From: Acetobacteraceae bacterium
GTDB taxonomy: Bacteria > Pseudomonadota > Alphaproteobacteria > Acetobacterales > Acetobacteraceae
DNA length: 6,826 nucleotides
Assembly: GCA_947478535.1 (NCBI GenBank)
Contig: CANJXD010000322.1
Coordinates: 1-6,826, forward strand
Direction of reading: 5' to 3'
Shown here: piece after piece, positions 1 to 4,533 of the stretch
How positions within the stretch are numbered: the first letter of the stretch is position 1
Layout of the letters: each line of letters opens with the position of its first letter
Notes under the pieces: generated by a model
Database searches by the model: none
What the model was told of the DNA's origin: nothing
Seen by the model: the letters and a program-made list of their open reading frames with translations, nothing else
Program-made: the position numbers and the translations under genes

Positions 1-52
1 GAACCAGCCCGGGAAGGGCGAGCGCGGCACGACGGGGAATCGCGTGCGACAT
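1..52 (-). CDS. N-terminus of an exported protein, probably another Bug-family receptor (partial)
   Basis: Only the first 17 codons are inside the window; the gene continues past the left edge. The peptide reads MSHAIPRRAALALPGLV: a short basic N-region with an arginine pair followed by a hydrophobic alanine/leucine run, as at the start of a Sec or Tat signal peptide. The ATG lies 2 nt after the TGA of the lyase gene. A GCGAGGA ribosome binding site sits about 7 nt upstream, inside the end of the lyase gene, so the two genes are probably co-transcribed and translationally coupled. Bug/TctC solute-binding proteins often start this way, and lyases of this kind often sit beside them in Bug-rich genomes, so a third Bug receptor is my best guess. 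That identity is inference: no mature-domain residue is visible, and any other exported protein would fit. Confidence 0.5.
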   Translation of the reverse strand, partial: MSHAIPRRAALALPGLV

Positions 53-54
53 GG

Positions 55-984
55 TCAGATCCTCGCCTTCTCGGCCTGGTATTTGCGATACAGCTGTTCC
101 GGCAGCAGCAACTCGTCTTCCAGCTTCTCCAGCGACTCATAATCCATCAGCGTCTTGATGTCGTCGATGGAGAACAGCAGGTCAGGCCGGTCCACCACCT
201 CCCCCGTCTCCAGCGTGTGGCGCAGCAGGGCCAGCGCATTCTCCATCGCCTTCAGCGCGGCGGCCGGCAGCATGCGCGGCACGCTGACGCGCTTCACGCC
301 GAGCTCCTTCAGGCGCCGGATCGGGATCAGCGGCGTCGTCGGACGGTTGCGGATGCCGAAGCCGATATTGATGCTGATCGGGATCGACACGGCATCGCAG
401 AGCCGCTTGATGTCATCCTCACCCCGCACCGTGTCGGGGAAGATCATGTCGGCCCCGGCGGCGGCGTAGATCTTCGCGCGCTCGATCGCACCCTCGATCC
501 CTTCCACGGCGATCCCGTCGGTCCGCGCGTTGATGATGAAATCGGGGTCGCGACGGCCCTTCACCGCGGCCTCGATCTTCTTCGCCATCTCCCGCGGGTG
601 GATCAGTTCCTTCCCCTTCATGTGGCCGCAGCGCTTGGGGAATTCCTGGTCCTCGATATTGATGCCGACGACGCCGGCATCCTCAAACATCCGCACCACG
701 CCATAGACCGTGACGGCATTGCCATAGCCGGTATCGGCATCCGCCATCAGCGGGATATCGACGCTCGCCGCCATGGCGCGGCAGGCATCGACATTCTCAT
801 GCAGCGACATCATGCCGGTGTCCTGCACGCCAAGCCGCGCATTGGCGATGCCGGCGCCGCTCGTGCTGGCGGTATGGAAGCCGGCGCGCTGCGCGAGGCG
901 CAGGCTGTAGCCATCATACACGCCGGGGGAGACGACGACCTCATCCCCCGCCAGCAACTGGCGCATGCGCGCGGTCTTCTTCAT
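55..984 (-). CDS. Isocitrate lyase/PEP mutase superfamily protein (PrpB-like C-C lyase)
   Basis: A complete 309-residue protein, close to the roughly 290-300 residues of methylisocitrate lyase (PrpB) and dimethylmalate lyase. It should be a cytoplasmic, Mg-dependent (beta/alpha)8-barrel enzyme. Visible motifs are SPGVYDGYS (19-27), the SGAGIANARLG segment (42-52), the metal-binding ADADTGYGN (81-89), E111-D112 on the next strand, the active-site loop PKRCGH (116-121) and INARTD (151-156). KRCGH carries the catalytic cysteine of the lyase branch and argues against PEP mutase or oxaloacetate decarboxylase, whose loops differ. The likely reaction is cleavage of a 2-hydroxy-di- or tricarboxylate, such as methylisocitrate or dimethylmalate, into pyruvate or glyoxylate plus another acid; the exact substrate is not readable. 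The reading frame extends upstream to 1164, but I chose ATG at 984: family similarity starts there and an AGGA lies 9-10 nt before it. No prpC or prpD neighbour is present, so propionate catabolism is not supported. The next gene downstream starts after 2 nt. Confidence 0.9.
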   Translation of the reverse strand: MKKTARMRQLLAGDEVVVSPGVYDGYSLRLAQRAGFHTASTSGAGIANARLGVQDTGMMSLHENVDACRAMAASVDIPLMADADTGYGNAVTVYGVVRMFEDAGVVGINIEDQEFPKRCGHMKGKELIHPREMAKKIEAAVKGRRDPDFIINARTDGIAVEGIEGAIERAKIYAAAGADMIFPDTVRGEDDIKRLCDAVSIPISINIGFGIRNRPTTPLIPIRRLKELGVKRVSVPRMLPAAALKAMENALALLRHTLETGEVVDRPDLLFSIDDIKTLMDYESLEKLEDELLLPEQLYRKYQAEKARI

Positions 985-1005
985 GGGCGTGATCCTGCGG
1001 AGCGT

Positions 1006-1019
1006 TGCCGTACACGGCA
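1006..1019. promoter_or_regulatory. Operator-like dyad 1
   Basis: TGCCGT-AC-ACGGCA has perfect 6-bp arms around a 2-bp centre, a size and symmetry typical of a dimeric helix-turn-helix repressor site. It starts 22 bp upstream of the lyase ATG. Its left half (GCGTTGCCGT) recurs as a direct repeat at 1025-1034, in the second dyad. Binding by a protein is inferred from symmetry only. Confidence 0.4.
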
Positions 1020-1028
1020 CCAGGGCGT

Positions 1029-1044
1029 TGCCGTCTGTCCGGCA
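1029..1044. promoter_or_regulatory. Operator-like dyad 2
   Basis: TGCCG and CGGCA arms surround a 6-bp centre (TCTGTC). The half-sites match those of the dyad at 1006-1019, but the spacing differs (6 instead of 2 bp). The left half overlaps the possible -35 element of the Bug gene (TTGCCG, 1028-1033), where a bound repressor would block transcription. The differing spacing weakens the case for one protein binding both sites. Confidence 0.35.
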
Positions 1045-1075
1045 GCGTAGCATCCTCCCTCCATCGCGGAAGAGC

Positions 1076-1082
1076 GGGAGGA
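1076..1082 (+). promoter_or_regulatory. Strong Shine-Dalgarno of the Bug receptor gene
   Basis: GGGAGGA lies 6 nt before the ATG at 1089 and fixes that start. It is also the right arm of a perfect 8-bp inverted repeat (ATCCTCCC at 1052-1059, GGGAGGAT at 1076-1083, 16-nt loop). The site could therefore be occluded if transcription starts upstream of 1052. Confidence 0.75.
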
Positions 1083-1088
1083 TAGACG

Positions 1089-2039
1089 ATGGAGATCGGC
1101 AGGCGCGGTGCGCTGATTCTGGCAATGCTGGCTGCCGCTTCGCGCAATGCCGGCGCGCAGGCACTGGACGGCAATGCGACCATCATCGTGCCCTACGCCC
1201 CGGGCGTGACGGACCAGGAAGTGCGTGCCCTGGCACCCCTCCTGCGCACGGCGCTGGGGCAGGCGGTCGTGGTCGATAACCGAGCCGGCGCGGGGGGTGC
1301 CATCGGCGCCCGCGCCGTGGCGCAGGCGCGGCCGGATGGGCGCACGCTGCTCTATGCCGCCGGCGCCGTCGCCACCGTCCTGCCGCTGCTGCCCAACCCG
1401 AACTACGCCTTCGAGGATCTGGTGCCGCTCTGCCGGGTGACGGAGAACACCCACATCCTCGCCGCCCGCCCCGATGCGCCGTATCGCAGCTTCGCGGAGA
1501 TGCTGGCCCATGCCCGCGCCAATCCGGAAAAGGTGGTCTTCGCGAGCTCCGGCGCCGGCACCGCCGTGCACCTGGCCGGGGAGGCGATGGCCCGCGTGGC
1601 CGGGGTGAAGATCCTGCACGCGCCCTTCCAGGGCCTGGCCCCGGCGATGACGGCGGTGCTTGGCGGCCATGCCGATTTCGTCATCGGCCTGCCGGTCGCG
1701 ATCCTGCCCGCCGCGGCGGATGGCAGGCTGCGGCCGCTGGTGCAGTTCGGCGCCACGCGCAACCCGCTGGCGCCCGATCTGCCGACGCTGCGCGAATCCG
1801 GCGTCGATCTCGTGCAGAGCGTCGATATCGGCCTGTTCGCGCCGCGCGGCGTGCCGGCCGCCACCAGCGCCGCTTGGGTGGAGGCCGTGCGCGCCGCCGT
1901 GGCCGGTCCCGAATTCCGCGAATTCGCGACGCGCGCCCGCGTCACCCCGGGGTTCCTGCCGCCCGAGGATTTCGCCGCCGCCCTGCGGCGGGACCGGGAG
2001 ATCTACCGGGCGCTGATCCCGACGCTCAACCTGGGTTGA
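1089..2039 (+). CDS. Bug-family tripartite tricarboxylate transporter substrate-binding protein
   Basis: A complete 316-residue periplasmic receptor of the TctC/Bug family, whose members usually have about 320-330 residues. Residues 1-25 form a signal peptide: the basic start MEIGRR, a hydrophobic stretch and a probable cut after GAQA. Family landmarks follow in order: IIVPYAPGVTD (32-42), VVVDNRAGAGGAIGA (60-74), ARPDGRTLL (80-88), FASSGAGTAVHLAGE (151-165), HAPFQGLAPAMTAVLGGH (177-194) and DLPTLRESG (230-238). Such proteins are two-domain clamps that bind small carboxylates. The first ligand loop reads APGVTDQEVRAL instead of the usual PPGG-x-x-D-x-x-AR; the aspartate survives but the second glycine is valine, which may alter ligand choice. 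The gene is divergent from the lyase gene and overlaps the tail of the deacetylase-like gene on the other strand by 14 bp. No TctA/TctB genes are in view, so the transport partner is unknown. Confidence 0.93.
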   Translation: MEIGRRGALILAMLAAASRNAGAQALDGNATIIVPYAPGVTDQEVRALAPLLRTALGQAVVVDNRAGAGGAIGARAVAQARPDGRTLLYAAGAVATVLPLLPNPNYAFEDLVPLCRVTENTHILAARPDAPYRSFAEMLAHARANPEKVVFASSGAGTAVHLAGEAMARVAGVKILHAPFQGLAPAMTAVLGGHADFVIGLPVAILPAAADGRLRPLVQFGATRNPLAPDLPTLRESGVDLVQSVDIGLFAPRGVPAATSAAWVEAVRAAVAGPEFREFATRARVTPGFLPPEDFAAALRRDREIYRALIPTLNLG

Positions 2040-2937
2040 GTTGCGGCGCCGCGGCGCTGGCGATTTCCGTCAGCGTCGCGCACCACGGCCGCACCGCCAG
2101 CACCGCATCCAGCGCCGCTTCGAGGTGCCCGATGCGGTGCGGCTGGCCGACAAGCCAGGGATGCAGGCCGAGCACCAGGCACCGCCCCGCGCCGCCCGCC
2201 GCATCCGCCGTGAGCCGCGCCGCCGCCTCACCGACCAGTGGCGGCCATTCCCAGGCGGGGATCAGCTTCGACCACATCATCTGCGCGTCATCCAGCTCCG
2301 CCAGCACGGGGATGGACAGGATGCCGGGCGTGGTGTTGAGCCGGTAGGGCTGTTCGTCATTCGGCCAATCCGCCAGCCATTCCAGCCCCGCTTCCGCAGC
2401 GAGTTGCGCGCTGCGCGGGGATTCTGAAAAATCCTGCGCGATCCAGCCGCGTGGCCGCGTGCCGGTGGCGCGCTGCACCGCCTCGATCGCGGCGGCGATG
2501 GCGGCGCGTTCCTCATCCTCGGTCATGTGGCTCGCATGGATGTGCGTGGCGTGGCTGGGATGGGCTGCCACTTCATGCCCCGCCGCGACGATGGCGTCCA
2601 CCACCGCGGGATGGCGCGCCGCCGCAGCGCTGCCCATCGCCACCGTCGCGCGCAGGCCGCGCTTGGCCAGCGCTTCCAGCACGCGCCAGATGCCGATGCG
2701 GTTGCCATAGTCCCGATAGGTGAAGCTGCGCCAATCCGGCGACAGGTTGCCCCACGGCCCCTGCGCGCCGGCGATGCGCTTCGTGCCGGGCTCAGCGAGC
2801 AGTTCCCAGTGTTCGAGATACAGCAGCGGGGCGAAGGCCAGTCCCGCTTCACCCGGCCAGCGCAGCGCGGCGCGTTGCGGCAGGGGCGCGTAGGGATAGA
2901 GGTCATGGTCCATGCCCGGCTGGCGCAGTCCCGCCAT
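2026..2937 (-). CDS. PuuE-like polysaccharide deacetylase-fold hydrolase, His-rich variant (paralogue B)
   Basis: A 303-residue protein without a signal peptide, so probably cytoplasmic. It belongs to the polysaccharide-deacetylase (NodB-fold) branch that includes the allantoinase-like PuuE. Visible blocks are LEHWEL (41-46), RDYGNRIGIWR (75-85), the GHEVAAH segment continuing into a His cluster (H126, H129, H132, H134, H137), EDEERAAI (140-147), NDEQPY (193-198) and LGLHPWLVGQPHR (256-268). The usual NodB motif TFDDG is absent, as is typical of this branch. It acts presumably on an amide or other C-N bond; the substrate is unknown. It is a diverged tandem copy of the gene at 2939-3844, sharing RDYGNR, EDEERA, AEAG, DEQP and GQPHR. 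The upstream TGA is 1 nt before this ATG and a GGAGG lies 10 nt upstream, indicating an operon. ATG at 2913 is an alternative start but has no ribosome binding site. The 3' end overlaps the opposing Bug gene by 14 bp. Confidence 0.82.
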   Translation of the reverse strand: MAGLRQPGMDHDLYPYAPLPQRAALRWPGEAGLAFAPLLYLEHWELLAEPGTKRIAGAQGPWGNLSPDWRSFTYRDYGNRIGIWRVLEALAKRGLRATVAMGSAAAARHPAVVDAIVAAGHEVAAHPSHATHIHASHMTEDEERAAIAAAIEAVQRATGTRPRGWIAQDFSESPRSAQLAAEAGLEWLADWPNDEQPYRLNTTPGILSIPVLAELDDAQMMWSKLIPAWEWPPLVGEAAARLTADAAGGAGRCLVLGLHPWLVGQPHRIGHLEAALDAVLAVRPWCATLTEIASAAAPQLNPG

Positions 2938-2938
2938 G

Positions 2939-3844
2939 TCAGCGACCCTCCAGCGCGGCGATGATTTTTGGATGATGGTTCGCCAGATACCAGTCGGCGA
3001 TCTCGGCCCCGGTCGCCTGCCACACGCCCTCATGCCCCAGCATCCAGGCGAGCGTTTCCTCCAGGTGCCGCGCCCGATGCGGCTGGCCCATATTGTAGGG
3101 ATGCACCGCGAGGCACATGACGCGCCCCTGATCCGCGCCATCGGCGTAGAGCCGCGCGAAACTCTCCCGCGCCATGCGGCAGAAATCGGGGGCTTCCCAG
3201 CCCGCGCGATTGGTCACGGCGTCATTGAGATCGACGGTGTAGGGCAGGGAGATCATCGTCTCCCCACCGCGGGTGCGGATCGGCCAGGGCTGTTCGTCAT
3301 GCACGACGTCGCAGAAGTATTTGAACCCGGCTTCGGCGACGAGGTCCGGCGTGTTCAGCGTGTGCGACAGCGCCGGGCTCAGCCACCCCGCCATGCTGCC
3401 GCCGCCGGTGACGCGGGCGTAGCTCTCGACGCAATCGCGGATATAGGCGCGTTCCTCATCCTCCGGCACGTCCCACAGGTAGCGCGTGTTGTAGATGCCA
3501 TGGCACATGATGTCCCAGCCACGGTCGAGGCAGCCGCGCATCACCTCCGGGTAATGCTCGAACGCCGCGACACCGAGGCTCACGGTGCAGCGGATCTTCA
3601 GCCGGTCCATCATCTCCGCCAGCCGCCAGAAGCCGACGCGATTGCCATAATCCCGCGTGCCATAGCCAAGGATGTCGGGATGCGGCGTGCGCGGCCAGGG
3701 GTCGCGCTTCGCACCGACCGGCGGCAGGAATTCGTAGTGCTCGACATTCGGCACCACCCACAGCGCGATGCGCGCGCCATTCGGCCATTGCAGCCGCGGC
3801 CGCTGTGGCAGGGGCAGATTGGGGAAACGATCCTCGTGGTTCAT
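2939..3844 (-). CDS. PuuE-like polysaccharide deacetylase-fold hydrolase (paralogue A)
   Basis: A 301-residue protein with no signal peptide, first gene of a two-gene operon with paralogue B. Landmarks are ALWVVPNVEHYEF (27-39), RDYGNRVGFWRL (64-75), MCHGIYNTRYL (113-123), EDEERAYI (128-135), GWLSPALS (153-160), DEQPW (183-187) and LAVHPYNMGQPHR (245-257). This pattern matches the allantoinase/PuuE-like branch of the NodB fold. In classical deacetylases a His-x3-His pair and an aspartate hold the metal; here H115 is followed at +4 by N119 and the TFDDG motif is missing. PuuE itself has been reported to work without the metal site, so an active metal-independent amidohydrolase is plausible. 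The substrate is unknown. I start at ATG 3844 because GGAGG (3851-3855) sits exactly 6 nt upstream. ATG at 3850 abuts that site, and GTG at 3907 would add 21 residues the family does not need. Confidence 0.85.
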   Translation of the reverse strand: MNHEDRFPNLPLPQRPRLQWPNGARIALWVVPNVEHYEFLPPVGAKRDPWPRTPHPDILGYGTRDYGNRVGFWRLAEMMDRLKIRCTVSLGVAAFEHYPEVMRGCLDRGWDIMCHGIYNTRYLWDVPEDEERAYIRDCVESYARVTGGGSMAGWLSPALSHTLNTPDLVAEAGFKYFCDVVHDEQPWPIRTRGGETMISLPYTVDLNDAVTNRAGWEAPDFCRMARESFARLYADGADQGRVMCLAVHPYNMGQPHRARHLEETLAWMLGHEGVWQATGAEIADWYLANHHPKIIAALEGR

Positions 3845-3936
3845 CCGCATCCTCCGTCCGCCGAAGATGCGCCGCAGGCGATCATCCGGCAACGCCCGCT
3901 TGTCCACCCACTTGTCGCGGGACTAGCCTCCACGCC
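3845..3936. promoter_or_regulatory. Divergent control region between the deacetylase pair and the HD-Bug operon
   Basis: This 92-bp gap separates outward-facing genes. On the minus strand it holds the ribosome binding site GGAGG (3851-3855) of paralogue A and a weak promoter-like match: TTGCCG (3887-3892), 17 nt, CATCTT (3864-3869). That arrangement resembles the one before the Bug gene at 1089. On the plus strand a promoter-like TTGTCC/TAGCCT pair lies at 3900-3929. There is no clear dyad comparable to those at 1006-1044. Confidence 0.5.
3900..3929 (+). promoter_or_regulatory. Possible promoter giving a leaderless mRNA for the HD-Bug operon
   Basis: TTGTCC (3900-3905), an 18-nt spacer and TAGCCT (3924-3929) resemble sigma-70 elements (4 of 6 and 3 of 6 consensus bases). 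Transcription would start about 7 nt after the -10 element, at or next to the A of the ATG at 3937. That fits the absence of any Shine-Dalgarno in the preceding 25 nt. The element matches are weak and the call is inference. Confidence 0.35.
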
Positions 3937-4506
3937 ATGACCGACACGCCGCGCCCGCCTCTCGACCTCGATGCCTATTTCCCGGAAGTCGCCGCGATCA
4001 GCGACGCGTCCCTCGCCGAGAAGGTGCGCGCGGTGTGGCGCGACCTCTGGGCGCAATCGAGCTTTCCCGATCTGGCATCAGTGCCGACTTCCGGCGAAAT
4101 CGCCTATCCCAACGTGCCGCATACCCGCAGCGTCACGGCCCTCGCGCTCGCCATCGCCGATGTGTTGCAGAAGTTCCACGGCACGGTGATCGACCGCGAT
4201 GTGCTGATCGCCGCGTGCCTGCTGCAGGATGCCTCGAAGCTGGTGGAATATCGGCCGAAGGACGGCGGTGGGATCGAGAAGACGCCGCTCGGCCGCGCTA
4301 TGCCGCACGCTTTCGAAGCCGCGCGCCTGGCCGCCCAGCATGGCGTGCCGCTATCCGTGCTGCACATCATCGCCACCCACAGCCCTTCCGCCGCGAAGCT
4401 GCCGGAAACGTTGGAAGGCCGCATCGTCTATCTCGCGGACGAGATCGACGTGACCGCCATCCATGGCGACCAGTTCGTCAAGGAACAGATCCTGCGCCGC
4501 CGCTGA
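3937..4506 (+). CDS. HD-fold metal-dependent phosphohydrolase-like protein with QD in place of HD
   Basis: A 189-residue cytoplasmic protein with no signal peptide or membrane segment. Residues about 55-170 show the HD layout: YPNVPHTRSV with H62, LLQDASKL with Q97-D98 where the family has His-Asp, PHAFEAARLA with H124, IIATHS with H148, and YLADEID with D168. HD proteins usually hydrolyse phosphomonoesters, phosphodiesters or nucleotides using a metal held by the H...HD...D set. Here the doublet histidine is glutamine (codon CAG), so the metal site may be altered or lost. The His residues further on resemble the extra ligands of two-metal HD subfamilies. The substrate is unknown. ATG 3937 is the most likely start because the upstream in-frame stretch looks non-coding and overlaps the deacetylase start. 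No ribosome binding site precedes it, suggesting leaderless translation. A Bug receptor gene follows after 27 nt, probably in the same transcript. Confidence 0.75.
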   Translation: MTDTPRPPLDLDAYFPEVAAISDASLAEKVRAVWRDLWAQSSFPDLASVPTSGEIAYPNVPHTRSVTALALAIADVLQKFHGTVIDRDVLIAACLLQDASKLVEYRPKDGGGIEKTPLGRAMPHAFEAARLAAQHGVPLSVLHIIATHSPSAAKLPETLEGRIVYLADEIDVTAIHGDQFVKEQILRRR

Positions 4507-4533
4507 GGCAACAGGACGAGACAGGAAAAGCCC

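Larger units (their letters stand above)
985..1088. promoter_or_regulatory. Divergent control region between the lyase and Bug receptor genes
   Basis: This 104-bp gap separates the starts of two genes that point away from each other, so promoters for both should lie here. It holds a 10-bp direct repeat GCGTTGCCGT (1002-1011 and 1025-1034), two dyads with TGCCG/CGGCA half-sites (1006-1019 and 1029-1044), and an inverted repeat ATCCTCCC/GGGAGGAT (1052-1059 and 1076-1083). A weak sigma-70-like match for the plus strand is TTGCCG (1028-1033), a 17-nt spacer and CATCCT (1051-1056). I see no convincing promoter for the minus strand. No regulator gene is present nearby to name the binding protein. 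Confidence 0.6.

Noticed and set aside
55..984. Assignment of the lyase as PrpB of the methylcitrate cycle
   Set aside because: The KRCGH loop fits, but there is no prpC, prpD or acnD neighbour and other lyases of this branch share the motif, so I left the gene unnamed.
217..1050. A 277-codon open frame on the plus strand opposite the lyase gene
   Set aside because: It is rich in Arg, His, Asp and Gly without any recognisable motif, as expected for the antisense frame of GC-rich coding DNA. The minus-strand frame carries all the lyase motifs.
985..1164. N-terminal extension of the lyase to 1164
   Set aside because: The extra 60 residues are Arg/Cys-rich, do not belong to the lyase family and would cover the Bug gene start. 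ATG 984 has a suitable ribosome binding site.
981..1670. A 229-codon minus-strand frame opposite the first Bug gene
   Set aside because: It has no family resemblance and would overlap the whole divergent control region. The plus-strand Bug gene with a signal peptide and strong ribosome binding site explains this DNA.
1911..1926. Repeated GAATTC words near the end of the first Bug gene
   Set aside because: They encode EFREFA in a conserved C-terminal helix. A short repeat of two similar codon pairs needs no other explanation.
2046..2057. Perfect 12-bp palindrome GCGCCGCGGCGC, considered as a terminator
   Set aside because: It lies inside the alanine-rich C-terminal coding region of paralogue B and has no T-run on either strand. 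It is best explained by GC-rich Ala codons.
2912..3940. A 342-codon open frame on the plus strand opposite deacetylase paralogue A
   Set aside because: The opposite strand encodes a protein with clear family blocks. This frame is full of HAA, RP and HR runs typical of antisense translation and has no ribosome binding site.
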